A stretch of DNA of 8,130 bases from JBNKDD01 sp050288085 (GTDB lineage Bacteria > Chloroflexota > Anaerolineae > Aggregatilineales > UBA3940): contig JBNKDD010000257.1 of the NCBI GenBank assembly GCA_050288085.1, positions 1 through 8,130 on the forward strand. Direction: 5' to 3'. The notes under the pieces were generated by a model, which did no database searches, was not told the origin of the DNA, and was given only the letters and a program-made list of their open reading frames with translations. Made by a program: the position numbers and the translations under genes. This document shows positions 1 to 4,716 of the stretch, in pieces. The number at the start of each line of letters is the position of its first letter. Position 1 is the stretch's first letter.

Positions 1-2
1 CC

Positions 3-704
3 TGGAAAGGCGGTCGGCGGGCCGCCGACCGTGAACTGGTCACATTGACAATTATCTCCTGGGTTGCCTTTGCCTTTTTATTCTCCGACCAGAACTGGAC
101 ACAAGTTGGGGCCTGGCTGCCGTTCATCGCTTTGTGGATCGTCCGGGGAGTGGATATTGCCGTCCGGCTGTTGATGCCCATCTTGCCCCGTTTCCGGCTG
201 CCCCCCCTCACCCACCCAGCCTGGATGGCAATCCTGCTGGCTCCCTGGTTGGTGATCAACATTGCCGCCGGTCTGTACATGGGATACAAATTCCGCACTC
301 ACAACCCACAGGAATATCTGAGTTCGGTTGAGGCTTATGTCCCGTCTGATGCGTCGGGCGTTCTAGGTAGAGCAATATGGTGGTTTGGTCTCCCAGAGAG
401 CGAATTCACGAGTGTGCTGGCCGTCTTCCAATACGCTGTCTATGAGCATGGCAGCCTGTTAACTGAAGAAGCCGCCACCCAATGGCTGGCCGACCACGAC
501 ATCGATTATGTTATCTGGGAAGCTGGCTTTGAGTGTACCTATTCCTATTTGGAGCCCCCCAGTGTCACGATAGAAGAACTGCTGGCCGGATATTGTTCAC
601 CGGTTGGTTCGCTGCAAAACCCCTACTATGGACTATCCAGCCCCGGCGCGATTGGCGATCCGCTCCCGACCACCGTCTACCATTGCGATTTTTCAGGACA
701 ATAA
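3..704 (+). CDS. C-terminal part of a multi-span membrane protein, probable glycosyltransferase (5' end outside window)
   Basis: The reading frame is open from the first full codon in the window and ends at TAA 702-704, so the true start lies upstream; the TTG at 45 is only an internal codon. The visible 233 residues show three hydrophobic segments (about residues 13-27, 35-58 and 73-94), with a basic loop GGRRAADR before the first. After them comes a soluble tail of about 135 residues. The tail carries VPSDASGVLGRAIWW and later DIDYVIWE, the pattern seen after the last membrane helix of ArnT/PMT-like transferases, where a small extracytoplasmic domain follows. By family knowledge such proteins move a sugar from a polyprenyl-phosphate donor at the outer face of the membrane. 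The catalytic N-terminal loops are not in the window, so the substrate cannot be named. The deacetylase that follows 66 nt later fits a cell-envelope glycan setting. An O-antigen-polymerase-like protein is the main alternative. Confidence 0.6.
   Translation, partial: WKGGRRAADRELVTLTIISWVAFAFLFSDQNWTQVGAWLPFIALWIVRGVDIAVRLLMPILPRFRLPPLTHPAWMAILLAPWLVINIAAGLYMGYKFRTHNPQEYLSSVEAYVPSDASGVLGRAIWWFGLPESEFTSVLAVFQYAVYEHGSLLTEEAATQWLADHDIDYVIWEAGFECTYSYLEPPSVTIEELLAGYCSPVGSLQNPYYGLSSPGAIGDPLPTTVYHCDFSGQ
11..31. repeat. Perfect 10-bp palindrome inside coding sequence
   Basis: CGGTCGGCGG (11-20) and CCGCCGACCG (22-31) are exact reverse complements around a single G. The palindrome lies within the membrane-protein gene and encodes GGRRAADR, a short basic loop before a membrane helix. 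It could be a coincidence of GC-rich codons or a small palindromic insertion tolerated in a loop. Confidence 0.6.
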
Positions 705-710
705 TCAGGG

Positions 711-739
711 TCGATCCTATTAGCTTCAAGTGATACAAT
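711..739 (+). promoter_or_regulatory. Candidate promoter of the PIG-L deacetylase gene
   Basis: TGATACAAT (731-739) reads as an extended -10 element: TG, one base, then TACAAT (5 of 6 matches to TATAAT). A weak -35 (TCGATC, 711-716) lies 17 bp upstream. Transcription would start near 746, giving a leader of about 25 nt before the ATG at 771. This is a consensus match only. Confidence 0.4.
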
Positions 740-770
740 CCGTTTCGAAGCAAACAAACATGGAGTAAAC

Positions 771-1526
771 ATGGAACTACAACCTGAAGATCGCATACCC
801 GAACGGGTGCTCGTTATCTGCGCCCATCCCGACGATATCGAATTTGGTGTGGCAGGCAGTGTCGCCAAATGGAAACAGGATGGAGCCGAGGTGATCTACT
901 GCCTCGTCACCGATGGAGCAGCGGGCGACAATAATCCCGGCACCGACCTCCAGAAACTAAAGCAAACTCGCCGCGAGGAGCAGCAAGCCGCCGCCGAGGT
1001 GATCGGCGTGAAGGATGTCCGTTTCCTCGACTACCCCGACGGTGTACTGGAACCCACCCTGGAAGTCCGCCGCGACCTGACCCGCATCATCCGCGAGGTA
1101 AAACCGGATCGGGTAGTCTGCCAGGACCCGACCACCTTCTTTACGCGGGGCGAATACGTCAACCATCCCGATCACCGGGCCGCCGGAGAAGCCGCCATCT
1201 ATGCGACCTTCCCCAGTTCACCTTCCCGCCCGATCTTCCCGGATCTGCTCGACGAAGGATTCGAGCCCCATCAGGTGATCGACCTGTACATGACGCTGAC
1301 CACCAACCCGGATACCATCGTGGATATCAGCAGCACATTGGAAGATAAGCTGGAGGCGCTGGTACAGCACCGGTCGCAGTTAGGGGATGGCAAAGACGCC
1401 GCCGAACGGGTGCGGGGCTGGGCCAAAGCTAACGGTGAAGACAATGGGGTTGCCTATGGGGAAGTCTTCCGCGTGATCCGTTTCCGCCGCAAGGAAGCCG
1501 ACGAATCACCCAACGGGAAAAAGTAA
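771..1526 (+). CDS. PIG-L / LmbE family N-acetylglucosaminyl deacetylase
   Basis: This 251-residue protein has the usual length and motif order of the PIG-L family, zinc-dependent enzymes that remove the acetyl group from N-acetylglucosamine conjugates (MshB, BshB and GlcNAc-PI deacetylase belong here). The beta-strand VLVICAHPDD (13-22) carries the metal-binding His19 and the catalytic/metal Asp21-Asp22 pair. VTDGAAGD (46-53), then RREEQQAAAEVIGV and FLDYPDG (85-91), are typical of the family. NHPDH (131-135) supplies the further metal-ligand histidine. No signal peptide or membrane segment is present, so it should be cytoplasmic. The start is supported by GGAG at 762-765 with a 5-nt spacer. 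The last 15 residues are charged and probably disordered. The substrate is unknown: bacillithiol-type thiol synthesis or an envelope glycan are both possible, and the preceding glycosyltransferase-like gene favours the second only weakly. Confidence 0.92.
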   Translation: MELQPEDRIPERVLVICAHPDDIEFGVAGSVAKWKQDGAEVIYCLVTDGAAGDNNPGTDLQKLKQTRREEQQAAAEVIGVKDVRFLDYPDGVLEPTLEVRRDLTRIIREVKPDRVVCQDPTTFFTRGEYVNHPDHRAAGEAAIYATFPSSPSRPIFPDLLDEGFEPHQVIDLYMTLTTNPDTIVDISSTLEDKLEALVQHRSQLGDGKDAAERVRGWAKANGEDNGVAYGEVFRVIRFRRKEADESPNGKK

Positions 1527-1540
1527 TCAGGCGATCCGAT

Positions 1541-1555
1541 GAATAAATTCGACCC
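1541..1555. repeat. Inverted partial copy of an internal hairpin unit
   Basis: GAATAAATTCGACCC (1541-1555) is the exact reverse complement of GGGTCGAATTTATTC (1777-1791). Its first ten bases also form a small dyad, GAAT-AA-ATTC. It therefore belongs to the same hairpin family as the units at 1719-1794, although it lies outside the proposed insertion at 1635-1870. Confidence 0.7.
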
Positions 1556-1590
1556 CAAAATCAAGGGTGATTTGGGGGTCTGATTTTGGG
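1551..1590 (+). terminator. Terminator-like hairpin after the PIG-L gene, with two alternative 3' arms
   Basis: GACCCCAAAATCA (1551-1563) pairs with TGATTTGGGGGTC (1568-1580) at 12 of 13 positions, around the loop AGGG. It starts 24 nt after the stop codon and is followed by TGATTTT, an interrupted T-tract, so termination may be weak. A second downstream arm, TGATTTTGGG (1581-1590), is a perfect 10-bp partner for CCCAAAATCA (1554-1563) and would compete with the first fold. Confidence 0.5.
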
Positions 1591-1718
1591 CATTAAGATA
1601 TTGAAAAGGCACCTGTAGGGGCGAGATACATCTCATAGGCATCAAGCTAAGGGAAAATGACCCATTATCAAGCCGATTTCTGGCTTTTCAAGGCCAATTT
1701 GAGTGTTCGCATGGCCCA

Positions 1719-1738
1719 CAGCGGAATAAATTCCGCTG
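1719..1738. repeat. Hairpin unit 1 of the intergenic array
   Basis: CAGCGGAATAAATTCCGCTG is a perfect 9-bp dyad around AA. The centre reads AATAAATT. Confidence 0.75.
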
Positions 1739-1751
1739 CTACAAATGATAT

Positions 1752-1767
1752 GTCTGATAAATCAGAC
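1752..1767. repeat. Hairpin unit 2 of the intergenic array
   Basis: GTCTGATAAATCAGAC is a perfect 7-bp dyad around AA. The centre ATAAAT is shared with unit 1 while the outer stem sequence is entirely different. Confidence 0.75.
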
Positions 1768-1778
1768 CCTCAATCCGG

Positions 1779-1794
1779 GTCGAATTTATTCGAC
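1779..1794. repeat. Hairpin unit 3 of the intergenic array
   Basis: GTCGAATTTATTCGAC is a perfect 7-bp dyad around TT. It is the same design read from the other strand (ATTTAT centre), and an inverted partial copy sits at 1541-1555. Confidence 0.75.
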
Positions 1795-1801
1795 GTATCA
1801 G

Positions 1802-1852
1802 CCTTAGCCGGGCGTTTTAACGCTCGGCGGCCCTGGCTTTCATCGGCTAAGG
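1802..1852. repeat. Nested hairpin: outer 9-bp stem enclosing a GC-rich inner stem
   Basis: CCTTAGCCG (1802-1810) and CGGCTAAGG (1844-1852) are perfect complements forming an outer stem. Inside or competing with it is GCCGGGCGTT (1807-1816) pairing with AACGCTCGGC (1819-1828), ten pairs including one G-T, around TT. The two stems share bases 1807-1810, so the full versions are mutually exclusive, although a shortened inner stem can coexist with the outer one. Confidence 0.6.
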
Positions 1853-1888
1853 TCTTAGTCTGATGCTAATGAGATACATCTCGCCCCC

Positions 1889-2119
1889 CTACTCACCCTC
1901 TAGCCATTCAATTTCCCAACCATAGTACTCAATTTGAGATTCAAGGTTGGTGCGATTTTCAACCCACTGGTCGAATCCTTTAGTGGCCGAGGCAAAATCC
2001 AATTCATTGGAAATAATGATGAGATAGTCAGGTTCATTCTGGCTACATTCAATCAAGGTATACCACCCGGCATGCGCACCTTTGATGATTTTCCCCTTGC
2101 AATTGAGCTTGATTTCCAT
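1889..2119 (-). CDS. Uncharacterised 76-residue acidic protein
   Basis: The protein is small, soluble and acidic, with no signal peptide or membrane segment. It has a hydrophobic strand pattern, GWYTLIE (18-24) then DYLIIIS (31-37), followed by FDQWVE (49-54) and a terminal WEIEWLE (68-74). I do not assign a family. The GW...YLI...FD.WVE...W layout reminds me of a small uncharacterised family seen in cyanobacteria, but that is recollection and needs a search. It is the last gene of the minus-strand run, 6 nt after the universal stress protein stop. No good ribosome binding site lies immediately upstream, so translational coupling to the preceding gene is plausible. Its base composition is visibly AT-richer than its neighbours, which may reflect transfer. 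The stop codon TAG is formed by the end of the adjacent palindromic repeat, so the last residues may have been altered by that insertion. Confidence 0.7.
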   Translation of the reverse strand: MEIKLNCKGKIIKGAHAGWYTLIECSQNEPDYLIIISNELDFASATKGFDQWVENRTNLESQIEYYGWEIEWLEGE

Positions 2120-2125
2120 TCCGGG

Positions 2126-2971
2126 TTATCCATCCTCTGACAAAATCGGCGCACCCATATGCCGGATCACCAACACCGGGCGATCCGCTTTTTTGACCAC
2201 CCGCTCGGCCACATCACCCAATAGCAGCCAGCCTTTCATCCGACCGGTTGCCCCCGATGCCCCGATCACGATCAGGTCGTAATCACCCTTACGGGCTTCC
2301 CGCAGAATCTCATCTTCTGCCACACCCTGCCTGACCCGGAGGACAGCCTTCACCCCTTCCTGCTGGAAAATGTCAAGCCCCCGATTCAGATGGCGGGCAA
2401 TCGGGGTGTCCGATTGGAGTAGGTCGGGGGCCGTTTCCTTGATCCAATCCAGGCCGGTATACATCTGGGGGACAGACCCACCGACATGGAGCAAAGTCGC
2501 TTCAGCCTGGGCCGCTCTGGCGATTCGAGCACCGGATTCGATCACGGCTTCGGCGGCATCAATCCCACTGGTACAGGCCAGCACCCGCTTCAACTGCGGG
2601 CGGTTTTTCTTGACGACCAACACCGACATCGGAGCGCGGCGATAAACCCGCTTCCAAACCGGCCCCAGCGACCGGCGCATTAAACCAACCGCCTGCCGTG
2701 CCCCGATCACAACCATGTTGTAATCGCCTTCCTGCGCCTCGTTCAAGATCGCGGCCACCGAATCCCCCTGCACCAACCGGGTTTCTACCAGCAGGCCCCC
2801 TAATATGTCGACGGCCTGTTGCAGCACCTTCTCGCCAGCGGCTTGCTCTTTCTCCCCGGAGACAAGATGCAGCAGCGTAACGGACGATTTGCAGGCATCT
2901 ACCACCAGGCGGCCATAGGAGACAACCGCCTTGTCGTAGGGCATATCTTTGATGAGCAGGAGCGTTTTCAT
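2126..2971 (-). CDS. Tandem-domain universal stress protein (UspA family)
   Basis: The 281-residue protein consists of two Usp domains: residues 1-121 (MKTLLLIKD to SVLVV) and about 128-270 (KRVLACTSG to RPVLVIR). Each shows the Usp order: beta-strand at the start, a D-Y-N/D-hydrophobic-VIGA strand (83-91; 230-238), and a last strand after R-A/D-x-P/S-VLV. The second domain keeps a glycine-rich stretch GASGATGRMKGWLLLGD (237-253), close to the ATP-binding G-2x-G-9x-G(S/T) pattern but with altered spacing. In the first domain the corresponding region (GARQAVGLMRRSLG) has lost it. So at most one nucleotide site is likely. The protein is cytoplasmic. The ATG at 2971 is chosen because AGGA lies 8 nt upstream and MKTLLLIKD is the normal first strand. 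An ATG at 2980, just after the exporter's stop codon, and a GTG at 3004 are alternatives. Usp proteins beside transporters often act as regulators, but that role is inferred here. Confidence 0.9.
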   Translation of the reverse strand: MKTLLLIKDMPYDKAVVSYGRLVVDACKSSVTLLHLVSGEKEQAAGEKVLQQAVDILGGLLVETRLVQGDSVAAILNEAQEGDYNMVVIGARQAVGLMRRSLGPVWKRVYRRAPMSVLVVKKNRPQLKRVLACTSGIDAAEAVIESGARIARAAQAEATLLHVGGSVPQMYTGLDWIKETAPDLLQSDTPIARHLNRGLDIFQQEGVKAVLRVRQGVAEDEILREARKGDYDLIVIGASGATGRMKGWLLLGDVAERVVKKADRPVLVIRHMGAPILSEDG

Positions 2972-2981
2972 AAGCGACATC

Positions 2982-3896
2982 CTAGTGAAGAGAGACTGCA
3001 CCACTAACCACCAACCGGATCAGCACCATCACCGCACCGATCAGCGGCAGGGCCGAGAAGAACAGGCGAATCCGCGGCCCGGAGAAAAAGCGGGTTGAGT
3101 TAGCACCGATCTGTGCCCCCAGGGCAGCACCGGTCTGCATTACCAGCGCCATCAGAATATCGACGTTTCCTTTCAGGCTGTGCGTGATCGTGCCATACCC
3201 GGCGGAGATCACGATCTCAAACAGGTCTGTACCGACCGTTACATGAGTCGGAACGCCCAGCACGTAAACCAGCAGCGGCATGCGGACAAAGCCGCCGCCC
3301 ACACCGAGCGTACCGGCCAGCAAACCGGTGATAAAACCCACACCCAGCACCGGCCAGATCGATATCGACTCAATGCCCGACGCCGGGAACGACACCATCG
3401 GCGGCAGCCTGAACTTCCGCACCCGGTCATTCATCCCTGAGAACCCCAGCGTATCTTCTACATTGAGCGGGTTGGTCCGGGTCATCTGCAAAGCCCGCAG
3501 GCTCTCCCAGGCCGTGAAGGCACTGATCAGCAGCAGGATGACGACATACATGATCCCGACGACCACTTCGACAACTCCGGCCCGCTCCAAAGCTTCGATC
3601 ACCCATGCGCCGATCTCGACGCCCGGTACGGTTCCCATCACCATCATCAGCCCCAGCTTGATATCCACATGCCCCAGGGCACGATGACGGCGGGCCGCCA
3701 CAATCGATTTGCCGGTCATGTGAGCCAGGTCGGTTCCGACCACAAAGTTCATCGGCACGCCCGACCAGAACATCAACGGCCCGGCGATAAACCCTCCACC
3801 TACCCCAAAGAAACCACCCAGAATGCCAACCAGGAATCCAATTCCGGCCAACAGAAACGGGCTGGCGGTCACGCCACTGATCGGGAATGTCATCAT
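2982..3896 (-). CDS. TauE/SafE (TSUP) family anion exporter
   Basis: This 304-residue membrane protein has the internal repeat characteristic of the TSUP family. GGFFGVGGGFIAGPLM (27-42) and GTDLA (54-58) in the first half are mirrored by GTLGVGGGFVRMPLL (195-209) and GTDLF (222-226) in the second. About eight hydrophobic spans are visible, with a hydrophilic central loop around 135-175. Family members export sulfite, sulfoacetate or related organosulfur anions across the cytoplasmic membrane; the substrate cannot be read from sequence. The gene starts 6 nt after the small membrane protein's stop, and its own stop lies 10 nt before the preferred Usp start, consistent with one transcript. No clear ribosome binding site precedes the two adjacent ATG codons (3896 and 3893), so coupling is likely. 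The length is slightly longer than many single-domain TSUP proteins because of the central loop. Confidence 0.92.
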   Translation of the reverse strand: MMTFPISGVTASPFLLAGIGFLVGILGGFFGVGGGFIAGPLMFWSGVPMNFVVGTDLAHMTGKSIVAARRHRALGHVDIKLGLMMVMGTVPGVEIGAWVIEALERAGVVEVVVGIMYVVILLLISAFTAWESLRALQMTRTNPLNVEDTLGFSGMNDRVRKFRLPPMVSFPASGIESISIWPVLGVGFITGLLAGTLGVGGGFVRMPLLVYVLGVPTHVTVGTDLFEIVISAGYGTITHSLKGNVDILMALVMQTGAALGAQIGANSTRFFSGPRIRLFFSALPLIGAVMVLIRLVVSGAVSLH

Positions 3897-3902
3897 AATT
3901 AT

Positions 3903-4145
3903 TTATTCGGTGCGTTCTAGTTTGATCTGCCCGACGATAAACGATGTAATCACGTCAAGTACCACCCCCTGAGCCACGATCAGGCCCAATCCGAGGAAAG
4001 CGTACACGACGAGGTTTGTCTCAAAATAGCGGACCAGCACAGCGCTTAACGAGCTCAGCACCAGGAAAAAATAAGCAACCAACAAAATGCCGTAAACGAT
4101 CAACTCAATGATAAAATTACGGATAATCACGCGATGTTTTTTCAT
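3903..4145 (-). CDS. Small two-span membrane protein of unknown function
   Basis: The protein has 80 residues when started at the ATG at 4145, which is preceded by GGAAGG (4153-4158) with a 7-nt spacer. An upstream TTG at 4160 would add only MEGHR and lacks such a site. After a basic N-terminus (MKKHRVIIR) come two hydrophobic spans, about residues 12-36 (IIELIVYGILLVAYFFLVLSS) and 48-68. An amphipathic tail with IVGQIKLERTE follows. The positive-inside rule places both ends in the cytoplasm. It sits between DUF2061 copy A and the TSUP exporter, 17 nt and 6 nt away, so an accessory role to the exporter is a reasonable guess but unproven. I recognise no family. Confidence 0.75.
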   Translation of the reverse strand: MKKHRVIIRNFIIELIVYGILLVAYFFLVLSSLSAVLVRYFETNLVVYAFLGLGLIVAQGVVLDVITSFIVGQIKLERTE

Positions 4146-4162
4146 TCGATGGCCTTCCAAGT

Positions 4163-4459
4163 TTATTCGATATACCCCAATTCCTTTAGATGCCCCTGGA
4201 TCGCCGTAATTTCTTCAGGATTCAACTCCTCCGCACGGGACTTTGCCTTTCTCCACCCGATATGTCCCCAGAGCCGTTCATGTAGAAAGTATATAAAAAT
4301 CTGGACGACATTGTAAACAATCGTGATATAGATCGTCTCTCTCCAGCTCCGGGTAAAAGCATAAGAGATAATCCCCAGCACCGTAAAGGCGATCAGCCGC
4401 CAGGAAAGCGCCTTGATAAACGACCGCGTTCTACTTGCTTTGTTCCGCTCTTGATTCAT
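4163..4459 (-). CDS. DUF2061 membrane protein, copy A
   Basis: This 98-residue protein shows the DUF2061 (COG3205-like) layout. A basic N-terminus runs into FIKALSWRLIAFTVLGIISY, then TRSW(R)ET, a second span ITIVYNVVQIFIYFLHERLWGHIGW, and a charged C-terminal helix ending GHLKELGYIE. The function of the family is unknown. The start is the ATG at 4459, matching the second methionine of copy B; a TTG at 4492 would read into the HD-gene remnant. The protein is about 85% identical by eye to copy B (5453-5764), with a 3-residue shorter linker before ELNPEE. The membrane core is almost unchanged while the linker varies, so purifying selection has kept the copy functional. It is first in the exporter run, 17 nt ahead of the two-span protein. 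Confidence 0.88.
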   Translation of the reverse strand: MNQERNKASRTRSFIKALSWRLIAFTVLGIISYAFTRSWRETIYITIVYNVVQIFIYFLHERLWGHIGWRKAKSRAEELNPEEITAIQGHLKELGYIE

Positions 4460-4462
4460 TGT

Positions 4463-4545
4463 CAATTTGTACTTCGCCTGCCATTCGTTCAAAAAATATC
4501 GCTATGAAGTTATGCCGTGTCTCGGCATAAAGCTGGTCTTTGATC
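4463..4545 (-). pseudogene. Truncated 3' remnant of an HD phosphohydrolase gene
   Basis: Read on the minus strand this stretch encodes IKDQLYAETRHNFIAIFFERMAGEV. It matches residues 180-211 of the intact HD protein at 5761-6408 (IKDRLY...AETRHNFMAAFFERMADEV) with the seven residues TESGRQV missing. The lost 21 nt lie between two CTCGG direct repeats in the intact copy, suggesting slippage or short-repeat recombination. The stop codon and the ATGA overlap with DUF2061 are gone after a 7-nt deletion. All catalytic HD residues are absent, so no enzyme can be made. Confidence 0.88.
4510..4530. repeat. Perfect 8-bp hairpin created by the deletion in the HD remnant
   Basis: TTATGCCG (4510-4517) and CGGCATAA (4523-4530) pair perfectly around TGTCT. 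In the intact copy the second arm is displaced by the 21 nt that copy A has lost. It lies about 50 nt upstream of the DUF2061 copy A start and would be in its leader if the promoter is further upstream. Confidence 0.6.
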
Positions 4546-4594
4546 AAAACTTGAGATTGACTGATCATGCGCAGCCAAACAGCCGTTTGTATTT

Positions 4595-4612
4595 CCGGCT
4601 GGACTGAGCCGG
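4595..4612. repeat. Small GC-rich hairpin
   Basis: CCGGCT (4595-4600) and AGCCGG (4607-4612) form a perfect 6-bp stem around GGACTG. It lies in the intergenic stretch between the HD remnant and the 175-residue gene, with no run of T on either side. Confidence 0.5.
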
Positions 4613-4615
4613 GGT

Positions 4616-4633
4616 TTATGGCTCTTATGGCTC
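4616..4633. repeat. Perfect tandem 9-bp direct repeat
   Basis: TTATGGCTC occurs twice in a row (4616-4624 and 4625-4633). It may be a slippage product or a paired protein-binding site upstream of the exporter operon on the minus strand. Confidence 0.6.
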
Positions 4634-4663
4634 GCCCAACCATCTGGATACTCAATCATAAAA

Positions 4664-4692
4664 TGTGGGTTGGCCCACATAGACCAACCCAC
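4664..4692 (-). terminator. Candidate terminator of the 175-residue gene, with alternative fold
   Basis: GTGGGTTGG (4665-4673) and CCAACCCAC (4684-4692) form a perfect 9-bp stem with a 10-nt loop. On the minus strand the stem is followed by ATTTTATG, a short T-rich run, about 65 nt beyond the stop of the 175-residue gene. TGTGGG (4664-4669) can instead pair with CCCACA (4674-4679) in the loop, giving a competing 6-bp hairpin. The T-run is poor, so the stretch may equally be an intergenic repeat. Confidence 0.4.
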
Positions 4693-4707
4693 TTATCAAT
4701 AATAAGT
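4691..4707. promoter_or_regulatory. AT-rich dyad
   Basis: ACTTAT (4691-4696) and ATAAGT (4702-4707) are perfect inverted repeats around CAATA. The size and AT content fit a binding site for a dimeric regulator, but no promoter is clearly aligned with it. Confidence 0.3.
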
Positions 4708-4716
4708 CTTAACAGC

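Larger units (their letters stand above)
1635..1870. mobile_element. MITE-like non-coding insertion with short inverted ends and 12-bp direct repeats
   Basis: An exact 12-bp direct repeat, GAGATACATCTC, lies at 1623-1634 and 1871-1882. Because its centre is AC in both copies, the copies are in direct orientation, as expected of a target-site duplication. The 236 bp between them begin ATAGGCATCAAGCTAAG (1635-1651) and end with a segment (1854-1870) whose reverse complement is ATTAGCATCAGACTAAG. These are imperfect terminal inverted repeats, 13 of 17 matching. The interior is a series of hairpins with no transposase, so any movement would need enzymes from elsewhere. An alternative is that the whole stretch 1615-1892 is one larger palindromic element with longer, interrupted inverted ends. 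Confidence 0.45.
1616..1892. repeat. GTAGGGG-type palindrome split by an insertion
   Basis: The left end GTAGGGGCGAGATACATCTC (1615-1634) and the right end GAGATACATCTC followed by GCCCCCCTAC (1871-1892) are two halves of one palindrome. Fusing them at the shared GAGATACATCTC rebuilds an element with GTAGGGG and CCCCTAC ends. The window carries two further palindromes with AGGG...CCCT ends (4717-4740 and 6451-6474). The right end also supplies the TAG stop codon of the 76-residue gene on the minus strand. Confidence 0.6.
4163..4545. repeat. Segmental duplicate A (same orientation as 5453-5872)
   Basis: Similarity to 5453-5872 begins at TTATTCGAT at the DUF2061 stop codon and ends at GGTCTTTGATC inside the HD gene. 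Copy A is 37 nt shorter. That is accounted for by a 9-nt deletion in the DUF2061 linker, a 7-nt deletion at the HD/DUF2061 junction and a 21-nt deletion inside the HD part. Confidence 0.88.

Noticed and set aside
45..704. TTG at 45 as the start of a complete 219-residue protein
   Set aside because: The frame is open to the window edge and the residues before it fit a cytoplasmic loop; the gene is simply cut by the window.
1719..1852. CRISPR array
   Set aside because: The repeats are self-complementary dyads of different sequence, not identical direct repeats with uniform spacers, and no cas gene is present.
1802..1852. tRNA-like cloverleaf
   Set aside because: There is a stem within a stem, but no acceptor/TPsiC/anticodon arrangement and no conserved tRNA bases.
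1657..1863. 68-residue open frame on the plus strand
   Set aside because: It runs straight through the hairpin array and its residues simply translate the dyads. It has no ribosome binding site and no protein-like hydrophobic pattern.
3280..3687. 135-residue plus-strand open frame inside the TSUP exporter gene
   Set aside because: Threonine/serine/proline-rich shadow of a membrane protein gene whose internal repeat clearly identifies the real strand.
4431..4655. 74-residue minus-strand open frame upstream of DUF2061 copy A
   Set aside because: Only its middle part matches the HD protein; the rest is intergenic sequence read through. It is recorded as a pseudogene remnant, not a gene.
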